Assembly (NCBI GenBank): GCA_934726055.1 | Contig: CAKVCZ010000002.1 | Coordinates: forward strand, 62,001 to 126,000 | Direction of reading: 5' to 3' | Source of the DNA: an uncultured Candidatus Melainabacteria bacterium | GTDB taxonomy: Bacteria > Cyanobacteriota > Vampirovibrionia > Gastranaerophilales > Gastranaerophilaceae | DNA: 64,000 bases | In this document: positions 33,131 through 40,302 of the stretch, one piece after another | Numbering within the stretch: position 1 is the stretch's first letter | Layout of the letters: every line of letters begins with the position of its first letter | Position numbers and translations under genes: made by a program | The notes under the pieces: generated by a model | Told to the model about the DNA's origin: nothing | Seen by the model: the letters and a program-made list of their open reading frames with translations, nothing else | Database searches by the model: none

Positions 33131-33631
33131 ATGAAAAAGATAAAACGTATAATTTTAGTAATATTATTGTTAATGTTTATGCCACAGGTGATGGGGCAAG
33201 AAAATAAGTTAAATTTTAATGAGATGAAATTTAGTGAAACGGAGAATCCGATAACATACAAATATTTTCAAGATTATGCGGATACGTTGAGGGGAAAAAT
33301 AGACTTTGCGAGATATTTTAGATATTGGACAATTGGATATCGTTTTGTTTTGCACAAAGATGGAGTAATAACTAACATAAAGTATTTACCTTTCACGAAT
33401 GTTTGTTATAGGAATACGGATGTAGCAAACCATGTAAATGAAATTTTTTTAAAAAATACACCACCACCATATCCAGAAGGAATGGAAATTGACGACGTGT
33501 GTGTAGAATTGCATATTACACCGTGGAATAAAGATGCAACAAAGATTTATTACAGCGAAAATTCAAAAAATTACATTAGAAACACTGTTACAATATATAT
33601 CCGCGGCAAATCACGGCACATTATTTGGTAA
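33131..33631 (+). CDS. secreted array protein, copy 1 (intact)
   Basis: 166 residues with a Sec signal peptide (hydrophobic core 6-18, likely cut after VMG). The mature part contains FSETENPITYKYFQDYADTL, then FVLHKDGVITNIKYLPFTN, a PPPYPEGMEI turn and a last strand ending RGKSRHIIW. The order strand-HKDG-strand, helix, PPxPxGM, strand resembles the C-terminal fold of TonB-family proteins, although no proline-rich stalk or anchor exists; this is a tentative comparison. AAGGAGG lies 8 nt before the ATG. It is followed at once by two related copies that carry a stop. Confidence 0.7.
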   Translation: MKKIKRIILVILLLMFMPQVMGQENKLNFNEMKFSETENPITYKYFQDYADTLRGKIDFARYFRYWTIGYRFVLHKDGVITNIKYLPFTNVCYRNTDVANHVNEIFLKNTPPPYPEGMEIDDVCVELHITPWNKDATKIYYSENSKNYIRNTVTIYIRGKSRHIIW

Positions 33632-33642
33632 AGGAAAGAAAT

Positions 33643-34140
33643 ATGAAACGAATAGTTATAATATTGTTAATATTTTTTAGTATGTTATCGATAGTACAGG
33701 CACAAGAAGACCAAAATCTGGGCTTTTGAGGGATGCAATTTAGTGAAACAGAGAATCCGATAACATACAAATATTTTCAAGATTATGTGAAAATGTTGAG
33801 GAGTAAAATAGCTTTTAAGCGTTATTACAAGTTTTGGTTAATGGAATATAGTTTTAAATTGCACAAAGATGGAACAATAACGGAAGTGGAGCATATGCCA
33901 CTGTGTGAAGTTTATTATGAGGATAAAAAAGTAGCAAAATATGTAGACGATATAATAAAGAATAATCCTCCACCACCATACCCAGCAGGAATGGAAATTG
34001 GTGATGTGTATGTAGAATTACATATTGCGTTGTGGGATGAAGATGAAACAAACATTTATTACCATATAAAATCTTCCGATTACGGGGTAGATTTGATAAG
34101 AATTTTTCTTAGGGGCAAATCACGGCACATTATTTGGTAA
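33643..34140 (+). pseudogene. secreted array protein, copy 2, in-frame TGA after signal peptide
   Basis: An ATG with AAGGAAAG upstream opens a signal peptide MKRIVIILLIFFSMLSIVQA, then QEDQNLGF and a TGA (33727-33729, codon 29). The frame then continues GGG-ATG into a 135-residue mature domain like copy 1 (MQFSETENPITYKYFQ to SRHIIW). Reading through would give 165 residues against 166 in copy 1, so only the stop separates leader and domain. Options: a null gene, re-initiation at 33733 giving a cytoplasmic protein, or recoding. TGA is a normal stop elsewhere in the window. Confidence 0.75.
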
Positions 34141-34151
34141 AGGAAAGAAAT

Positions 34152-34649
34152 ATGAAACGAATAGTTATAATATTGTTAATATTTTTTAGTATGTTATCGA
34201 TAGTACAGGCACAAGAAGACCAAAATCTGGGCTTTTGAGGGATGCAATTTAGTGAAACAGAGAATCCGATAACATACAAATATTTTCAAGATTATGTGAA
34301 AATGTTGAGGAGTAAAATAGCTTTTAAGCGTTATTACAAGTTTTGGTTAATGGAATATAGTTTTAAATTGCACAAAGATGGAACAATAACGGAAGTGGAG
34401 CATATGCCACTGTGTGAAGTTTATTATGAGGATAAAAAAGTAGCAAAATATGTAGACGATATAATAAAGAATAATCCTCCACCACCATACCCAGCAGGAA
34501 TGGAAATTGGTGATGTGTATGTAGAATTACATATTGCGTTGTGGGATGAAGATAAAACAAACATTTATTACCATATAAAATCTTCCGATTACAGGGTAGA
34601 TTTGATAAAAATTTTTATTGATGGTAAATCACGGCACATTATTTGGTAA
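34152..34649 (+). pseudogene. secreted array protein, copy 3, same in-frame TGA
   Basis: Same structure as copy 2: the leader frame ends at TGA 34236-34238 and the domain frame restarts at ATG 34242. The leader and first two thirds of the domain are identical to copy 2; the end differs (DEDKTNIYY, VDLIKIFIDGKSRHIIW). The shared stop means the mutation preceded the duplication, and the domain frame has stayed open in both copies since. No separate promoter is seen between copies. Confidence 0.75.
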
Positions 34650-34688
34650 GCTACAATTCAGTCTTAATGCATTCTTTCACGATTTTTT

Positions 34689-34706
34689 GTCCGTAATATT
34701 ACGGAC
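34689..34706. repeat. perfect 18-bp palindrome
   Basis: GTCCGTAATATTACGGAC reads the same on both strands. It ends on the first base of a second perfect palindrome. It lies 40 bp after the array and 47 bp before an extended -10. Possible operator or terminator stem. Confidence 0.7.
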
Positions 34707-34731
34707 GTAAAATTACGTACGTAATTTTACG
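34706..34731. repeat. perfect 26-bp palindrome abutting the first
   Basis: A loop-less symmetric sequence centred on ACGT at 34717-34720 (half-site CGTAAAATTACGT). After it comes CTCATTTTTTTC, so on the plus strand it could end the array transcript. Both palindromes share GTAA/TTAC elements, which also fits a dimeric regulator with repeated sites. Confidence 0.7.
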
Positions 34732-34752
34732 CTCATTTTTTTCAAAAAAAAA

Positions 34753-34761
34753 TGTTATACT
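34753..34761 (+). promoter_or_regulatory. extended -10 for the lipase-like remnant
   Basis: TGTTATACT fits TGnTATAAT with one change. The leader to the ATG would be about 33 nt with an AAAGGAG site. Confidence 0.5.
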
Positions 34762-34800
34762 CATATTTGTATTGTTGTTATGAAAAAGAAAGGAGTAAAA

Positions 34801-35188
34801 ATGACTGAAACAACATTCAATCTTCATGCAGAAGTAAACGAGTACAAGAATTTGAGCGCTATTATGGGGGATGTATTTACATTTCGCGGTGCTGATATTC
34901 CGGATGGGTACACTTTACTTAAAAGCGAAAAAGGGAAGGATAATTTTAAGGCAGCAGTTTTTAAAAAGGGAGATAGGATATTTATTTGCTATCAAGGAAC
35001 TGAGATTAAAAATATCCATGATAATGCTACAAATATCAAAATGGCTATCAAAAAATAAGATTTTAAAACACTATAAAGCTGAGCAATCTGCAATGCGTGG
35101 CGAATTGATAAAAGTGAATTCTTATACAAGAGATGATGGAACACATGTTGATAGTTATTATCGAAGACTTCCAAACACAGCAAATTAA
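34801..35188 (+). pseudogene. lipase-like (alpha/beta-hydrolase N-terminus) remnant, frameshifted
   Basis: The first frame (start chosen by AAAGGAG at 6 nt) gives 85 residues. FKAAVFKKGDRIFICYQGTE, followed by an Asn/Asp-rich NIHDNATN, resembles the start of lipase-3/Mbeg1-like proteins before their nucleophile elbow. It stops at 35058. In the +1 frame the sequence continues HYKAEQSAMRGELIKVNSYT and RDDGTHVDSYYRRLPNTAN to 35188, a tail often seen on large exported or phage-type proteins. Removing one A from the A6 run at 35050-35055 joins the two. Even joined, the hydrolase core is missing, so an internal deletion is likely. Confidence 0.6.
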
Positions 35189-35232
35189 ATTCGTTTAAAT
35201 TTTTATATGTTTTTTTGAGAGCTTTACACATA

Positions 35233-35261
35233 TTGATTTTAATTTTTCTCTATGGTACGAT
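35233..35261 (+). promoter_or_regulatory. promoter of rpsU
   Basis: TTGATT (35233-35238), 17-bp spacer, TACGAT (35256-35261) with TGG directly before it. The same TACGAT at the same spacing occurs before rpmH. Confidence 0.55.
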
Positions 35262-35308
35262 TATTCCATAAATAACAGACATGAAAACTTGAAGGTGGTG
35301 AAAAATCG

Positions 35309-35482
35309 ATGCCAGAAGTTAAAGTAGGTGAAAACGAATCTATCGAAAGTGCTTTAAGACGTTTCAAGAAAAAGATTCAAAAAGCCGGCGTTTTATCTGA
35401 AGTAAAAAAACGTGAACGCTATGAAAAGCCAAGCGTAAAAAGAAAACGCAAATCTGAAGCTGCTCGTAAAAGAAAAGTATAA
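35309..35482 (+). CDS. rpsU: 30S ribosomal protein bS21
   Basis: 57 residues: MPEVKVGENESIESALRRFK, KKIQKAGVLSEVKKRERYEK, then a Lys/Arg tail ending KRKV. This is a standard bS21. GAAGGTGG lies about 10 nt before the ATG. Monocistronic with its own promoter and terminator; not in the rpsU-dnaG-rpoD arrangement. Confidence 0.95.
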   Translation: MPEVKVGENESIESALRRFKKKIQKAGVLSEVKKRERYEKPSVKRKRKSEAARKRKV

Positions 35483-35507
35483 GATTTTTTAGGAAAGTAT
35501 AAAAATA

Positions 35508-35543
35508 AAGAACACTTGAGTTTATTGATTCTCAAGTGTTCTT
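35508..35543. terminator. bidirectional terminator between rpsU and the AsmA-like gene
   Basis: AAGAACACTTGAG and CTCAAGTGTTCTT form a perfect 13-bp stem with a 10-nt loop between converging genes. Confidence 0.85.
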
Positions 35544-35545
35544 GT

Positions 35546-38500
35546 TTATCTGCTTAAATCAGGTAACTTGTTTATGAAATCTGCAACACCGTTATTATTT
35601 GATTTTGTTGGTGGAGTTGTTGGATTCGCTTGAATTGGAGTATCTAATACTTTGTTTACCGAATTTTGAATCTGATTTTTTGCATTATCAATTGCCTGTT
35701 GAAGAGTATCTTGTGCAGTATTTTGCTTAGAAGTTGTTGTAGTTTGAGTTTGACTATCAACTTTAGGAGTTGCTAACCATTTGAAATATTTTACGGATGA
35801 TGTGGATTCAACAGAACCGTCAATTGCCGCTTTGTATATCTTTGTATTTGCTTGATATGGTGTTAATTCAGGAAGATTAGATATGTTTTCTCCGTTTGGA
35901 TTTGTTGTGATTTGATTTATTAAAGATGCTGTTACTTGCCCTATTTTCGGAATTGATGCAATAAGACTGTTTACAGAGAAAGAACCGATTGGTCCTAATA
36001 CAGAAACTACTTCATCTGAAACTCTGCCTAAAATTATTAAATTTGCATTATTGTTCAAAATGTTATATTTTCCTTTTATGTACATACTCATTGCAGAACC
36101 GGATATTTGAATTTTGTCTAAGTTAGCCCAACCGTTTGAAAGTTTTACCGTGCCATTGATATATTTAAAATCACCGGTTTTTTTAACTTTTACAGCACCA
36201 ATGATTGTTCCAAGTGTAGTTTTTAATATATTATTTGCTAAAATGTTTTGTGCATATAACAAGTTTTCTAACTTTCCTAATGTACCCATCTGTCCGTTTG
36301 ATACAATAAAATTAACAGTTCCGTTTAAACTTTTCATAATTTGAATTTCTGTAAGTCCTCTGGTTGTAAGATTAAACGCATCAAAATTTAAAGTTCCGTT
36401 AATAAAATTTTTAATGCCTGTGCATCCGTACATTGCCGTTTGTGCATTCAAATTCCTGCCTTGTAAGTTTATATTTGTGTTGGAATAAAGCATATTGTAT
36501 GTCGCATTTCCTACAACTTTTCCGCCATAGGCAATTGCTTCAATATTATTTAATTTGAATAAATTATTTTTCATATTAAAATCAGAAGTTACATTTGTAA
36601 CGACAATTGTACCTGATTGTAATCTTTCAATTTTACCCTTACCATTTGATATTGACAATGCTGCGTTAGTTCCTGGTGCAACTGTGTTTTGCGGTAGTTT
36701 TGCAACCATTTCACAAAGAGTATCTACATTCAAATTTGTAGCATTAAATAACATTGATGTAATATTGATTCCGTTTTTGAAATTGTTATTTATTGTCGCT
36801 GCAATATTAATGGAAGAATCGGCAATGTTTAGCTGATTACAAAATATGTCAATAATATTTTTAGTCGTATTTATTGTAATATTTTTACCGTTAAATCCAA
36901 GTTGCGGAATAGATACAAACGGTATGTTTAGCATCCCTGTAATAATAGGATTTAATGTTGAGCCTGAAATATTTAAATTACCTTTAAGTTGAACTTTTGA
37001 ATTAGTGTAATCAGGGATGGCAAATGTAATTTGATTTGGTATAGATATATTTATTCCTGACAATTGTTGATATTTAGCAGACAGATTGTTGATATTTCCC
37101 TTGATAGACAATACTTTGGTTGAATTTGCCAAATTGTTTGCAAAATTATCTGTCAAACTTTTATTTGTTGAATGTGAATTTATGCTAATATCATCAATTT
37201 TTAAATTGTTGTTTTCTAACTTCATAGAGGCATTAACCAAAGAAGTTTTGCCTGATAGGGAACTTATATCAAGTAATGATAAATAGTTAGAATTATTTGC
37301 CATAACTTGACCGTTGATATTTTGAATTTTATGGTTTCCTGTAATGCTTATAGCAATAGGAAGTCGTCCTTTCGCTTTTGTAAGATTTCGGATGTTTTTG
37401 TCTAAAGAATTCCTAATATCGTTACAATCAACCATTCCGGCTGCGGTTATGTTGATGTTTGTGTCTGCATTTGAATAGTCTTGGATTGTGCCTAATAAAT
37501 CTATTTTAGAATTATTTACTTTTACATAAACATCATCAAGCTTTATATCTTTTTCATTAAAGCTTATTTTGGAATTTGGAACGGAGAGTGTTGGCAGTCC
37601 TTTTATGGATATTTTTAGTCCGTTTATTAATCCGTTTCCGTTTGTTTTTAACCCTGTTGTTTGAGCATTGATTGTTGCTTTTGAAAGTATAATATTCGCA
37701 TTTGATGGTTTGTTGAATAGATTGATATTATCTGCATTAATATTTATTTCAGGTTTTACTTTGTTTAAATTCCCTTTGATTATTCCATTTAAAGTTATAA
37801 TTCCTGAATTGATGTTATTTTCTTTTAGCAAGTTGAATTGTCCAAGTGCTGCTATAACAGCTTTTAAAGGAATTCTGTCAGCCAAGATGTTTATATTCGC
37901 ATAAGCATTAGAATTTACTGCACCTGTCAAATTTAGTGGTGCTCCATTGCAAATGGCACTTGCTCGATTGATATTAATTTGATTCCTTGAAAAATCAATG
38001 TCTGCTTGAATACTTTTTAACGCTATGTTGTATAAATTATAATATAAGTTTGCATCTGTAACTTTTAAATATCCGGAAGAATTTATGGTTTTAAAATCAC
38101 TTTTTATGTTAAAATCAGCCTTTATTAATCCATTTGCACGAATACCTTCTATATAAGTTATATCCAATGCCGGTAAAATAGTATTTATTATTGAAAACAA
38201 ATTACTTAAAGCTAATTCATTATTTTTTACACTCAAATCTATATAAGAGTTTTTTCCGTATTTAAAATACCCGTTAATAGTTGTTTTCTCATCTTTTGCT
38301 GTATATAAATCTGATAAAATATTGATTTTATCATTTTCAATATTCAAGTTAATATTACTGTTTGGAAGTTGTTGAGTATTGATTTTACTTGATAGTTCGC
38401 TAATATTTATTTTGCCGTACGGTTTTGCACTACCATTGTCATTTTTAATTTTTATATCAGCAAACAGATTTGCTTTTAGATTGATTTTATCAATATTTCT

Positions 38501-39229
38501 AAGAATTGATGCAATATTAAATTGATTAGTGTTTTGGGAATTCTCTTCTTGACTTATTAGTTGAGGAATAACGAATGAATGAATATTTAAATCGTACTTA
38601 AATTGTTCATTTTCTCCAAAAAGAATTTTTCCTATTGTTTGTATTCTGATTTTTTTGTTTAGGTTAAAATCTGTAATTTTAAAAGAATTGCCTTTTAATG
38701 CATATTTATTATTAATAGAAGTATTAGTTAATAATAAAGAATATTTTTTTATTTGTAAGTCAGGCATGTTTTCGGAAAATTGCAATCCGTAAGGAATTTC
38801 AAAAGACGTATTTTGATTACTATTTTCACTAAGTGGAATATAATCTTCCAATTCAAATTTTCCGTTTTTATCAATATCAAGATGTGCAATAATCGAATCT
38901 ATGCTGATTTTATCAAATTTGATTTGCTTTAAAATTAGATATGGTAATGAAACAGAAACTTTAGCGTTATCCAGTTGTCCGAATTTTTCTCCGCTTTTAT
39001 AATATGCGTTAATTTGTTCAACACTTGCCCCGACAGATAAATTCCAAGTGGTTAAAAGTTTAATATTTTCCGCTTTTATTATTACCCCTTTTTGAGAGTT
39101 TTCTTTATCTTCAAGTTCGTATTGATAATTATCTAATTTTAAAACATTAGGCAAAATAAACAAAAAAATTAAATAAGATGAAATTAACACAACAAATAAG
39201 CAAATAGAAAAGATTTTTAATACTTTCAT
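35546..39229 (-). CDS. AsmA/TamB-like envelope protein, 1227 residues
   Basis: One N-terminal membrane helix (5-30), then over 1000 residues of repetitive beta strands (Asn/Ile/Lys-rich, such as INIAATINNNFKNGINITSM) and an AsmA-type C-terminal domain (about 985-1130: FNLTTRGLTEIQIMKSLNGT, GTVNFIVSNGQMGTLGKLEN, GTVKLSNGWANLDKIQISGS). A Pro/Thr/Asn-rich tail follows. AsmA-like proteins bridge inner and outer membranes as grooves for phospholipid transport. The start has GGAG 5 nt upstream, overlapping the region 9 nt after the tsaD stop, so it is in an operon with tsaD. Subfamily (AsmA versus TamB) is not certain. Confidence 0.85.
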   Translation of the reverse strand: MKVLKIFSICLFVVLISSYLIFLFILPNVLKLDNYQYELEDKENSQKGVIIKAENIKLLTTWNLSVGASVEQINAYYKSGEKFGQLDNAKVSVSLPYLILKQIKFDKISIDSIIAHLDIDKNGKFELEDYIPLSENSNQNTSFEIPYGLQFSENMPDLQIKKYSLLLTNTSINNKYALKGNSFKITDFNLNKKIRIQTIGKILFGENEQFKYDLNIHSFVIPQLISQEENSQNTNQFNIASILRNIDKINLKANLFADIKIKNDNGSAKPYGKINISELSSKINTQQLPNSNINLNIENDKINILSDLYTAKDEKTTINGYFKYGKNSYIDLSVKNNELALSNLFSIINTILPALDITYIEGIRANGLIKADFNIKSDFKTINSSGYLKVTDANLYYNLYNIALKSIQADIDFSRNQININRASAICNGAPLNLTGAVNSNAYANINILADRIPLKAVIAALGQFNLLKENNINSGIITLNGIIKGNLNKVKPEININADNINLFNKPSNANIILSKATINAQTTGLKTNGNGLINGLKISIKGLPTLSVPNSKISFNEKDIKLDDVYVKVNNSKIDLLGTIQDYSNADTNINITAAGMVDCNDIRNSLDKNIRNLTKAKGRLPIAISITGNHKIQNINGQVMANNSNYLSLLDISSLSGKTSLVNASMKLENNNLKIDDISINSHSTNKSLTDNFANNLANSTKVLSIKGNINNLSAKYQQLSGINISIPNQITFAIPDYTNSKVQLKGNLNISGSTLNPIITGMLNIPFVSIPQLGFNGKNITINTTKNIIDIFCNQLNIADSSINIAATINNNFKNGINITSMLFNATNLNVDTLCEMVAKLPQNTVAPGTNAALSISNGKGKIERLQSGTIVVTNVTSDFNMKNNLFKLNNIEAIAYGGKVVGNATYNMLYSNTNINLQGRNLNAQTAMYGCTGIKNFINGTLNFDAFNLTTRGLTEIQIMKSLNGTVNFIVSNGQMGTLGKLENLLYAQNILANNILKTTLGTIIGAVKVKKTGDFKYINGTVKLSNGWANLDKIQISGSAMSMYIKGKYNILNNNANLIILGRVSDEVVSVLGPIGSFSVNSLIASIPKIGQVTASLINQITTNPNGENISNLPELTPYQANTKIYKAAIDGSVESTSSVKYFKWLATPKVDSQTQTTTTSKQNTAQDTLQQAIDNAKNQIQNSVNKVLDTPIQANPTTPPTKSNNNGVADFINKLPDLSR

Positions 39230-39238
39230 TTCATCTCC

Positions 39239-40279
39239 TTATTTTAAAGATTTAACTCTTGAAAAAACTTCTACATTTGCATCATCAAAACTATTTGTAA
39301 AGAAATAGGCACAAGATGCCACCATAGCAGCATTGTCAGTACAAAATTTCATTTCAGGTGCGTTAACTCTAATATTATTTTTTTCTAAATCAAACATTTT
39401 ACGTCGAATTTCGCTATTTGCAGCTACTCCACCTGCAATAACAGCTTGTTTATAGCCTGTTTCATCGAGGGCTTTTTTAACTTTTTTAATCAATGTTGAA
39501 CTTACGCATTCTTGAAAAGATGCACAAATATCGTTAATAGGAAGTTCTTTTCCGTCAAAAGATTTAACTAATCTCAAAACGGCAGTTTTTAATCCGCTAA
39601 AACTAAAGTTATATCCGTCAACCTTTGCTTCAGGAAGTTTAAAAGCTTTTGGATTTCCTTCTTTTGCAAGTTTATCAAGAGTTGCACCTCCAGGGTATGG
39701 CAATCCCATTAATCTTGCAACTTTATCATAAGCTTCTCCAACTGCATCATCAATAGTTTCGCCCATAATAATTGTTTCAGAATTTGATTTTACATTAATA
39801 ATTTGTGTATGTCCTCCGCTAACAAGAAGTGCAATAAATGGAGGTTTCAAGTCTGTGTTTAAATAGTTTGCACTGATATGAGCATTCAAATGATTAATTC
39901 CGATAAACGGCTTATCGTAGATTAATGCCATTGTTTTTGCTGCGTTTAACCCGACTAAAAGACATCCTACCAATCCCGGACCTACTGTTCCGGCATAAGC
40001 ATCAATGTCGTCAGCAGTTAAATTTGCTTGTTCAAAAGCTTCTTGTATAACAATATTGATTGCATCCAAGTGTTCTCTTGCTGCAATCTCAGGAATAACA
40101 CCGCCATATTTAGCGTGAGTCTTAATTTGAGAAGCTACTACATTTGATAAAACTTCTCTGCCATTTTTTACAATTGCACAGGCTGTTTCATCACAGCTGG
40201 ATTCAATTGCCATTATTATATTATTATTGCTTTCACCAATTTGAGTATCTTTACCGCTTAAAAGAGTTTTTTTGTTCAT
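39239..40279 (-). CDS. tsaD: tRNA A37 threonylcarbamoyltransferase TsaD
   Basis: 346 residues. Core motifs: MAIESSCDETACAIV (23-37), the metal-binding HLNAH, the SGGHTQI block, GEAYDKVARLMGLPYPGG, FSFSGLKTAV and VIAGGVAANSEIRRKM. It adds threonylcarbamoyl to A37 of ANN-decoding tRNAs with TsaB/E/C. The chosen ATG adds 22 residues before the usual beginning; it is supported by a -10 placing +1 on this ATG, while the internal Met23 has no ribosome site. An alternative start upstream would run into obg. It is followed by the AsmA-like gene at 9 nt. Confidence 0.94.
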   Translation of the reverse strand: MNKKTLLSGKDTQIGESNNNIIMAIESSCDETACAIVKNGREVLSNVVASQIKTHAKYGGVIPEIAAREHLDAINIVIQEAFEQANLTADDIDAYAGTVGPGLVGCLLVGLNAAKTMALIYDKPFIGINHLNAHISANYLNTDLKPPFIALLVSGGHTQIINVKSNSETIIMGETIDDAVGEAYDKVARLMGLPYPGGATLDKLAKEGNPKAFKLPEAKVDGYNFSFSGLKTAVLRLVKSFDGKELPINDICASFQECVSSTLIKKVKKALDETGYKQAVIAGGVAANSEIRRKMFDLEKNNIRVNAPEMKFCTDNAAMVASCAYFFTNSFDDANVEVFSRVKSLK

Positions 40280-40302
40280 ATTTGTATTATAATACAAATA
40301 TG
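40277..40302. promoter_or_regulatory. bidirectional palindromic promoter of tsaD and obg
   Basis: A perfect 26-bp palindrome whose two ends are the ATG codons of tsaD (minus) and obg (plus). Its centre ATTATAAT holds TATAAT on both strands (plus 40288-40293, minus 40291-40286). In each direction the seventh base after the -10 is the A of the ATG, so both messages should be leaderless. Only 20 bp separate the start codons; any -35 boxes must lie inside the opposite gene. Confidence 0.7.

Larger units (their letters stand above)
33605..34649 (+). repeat. 509-bp tandem duplication
   Basis: Segment 33605-34113 is repeated at 34114-34622, followed by a partial third tail to 34649. The first about 430 bases of the units look identical; the seven or so differences cluster in the last 90. 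Each unit runs from the GGCAAATCACGGCACATTAT tail of one gene to the same point of the next, as unequal crossing-over between gene tails would give. Confidence 0.9.

Noticed and set aside
33727..34238. Reassignment of TGA to Trp or Gly, or selenocysteine, to explain the in-frame TGA codons
   Set aside because: rnpA, fliQ, the radical SAM gene and the DAACS symporter all end at TGA in proper places, and no SECIS-like element was recognised after the TGA; local readthrough remains possible but a code change does not.
34692..34702. TAATATTAC inside the first palindrome, identical to the rolling-circle nick nonamer of CRESS-DNA viruses
   Set aside because: No Rep/HUH gene is present and the nonamer is in a stem, not a loop; in AT-rich palindromic DNA this match is easily chance.
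35546..39229. Several plus-strand open frames of 66-93 codons inside the AsmA-like gene
   Set aside because: They are antisense shadows of a repetitive Asn/Ile-rich coding region, with no ribosome sites.
40144..40299. Upstream extension of the obg reading frame
   Set aside because: It lies antisense within tsaD and does not resemble Obg; the Obg fold begins at the ATG at 40300.
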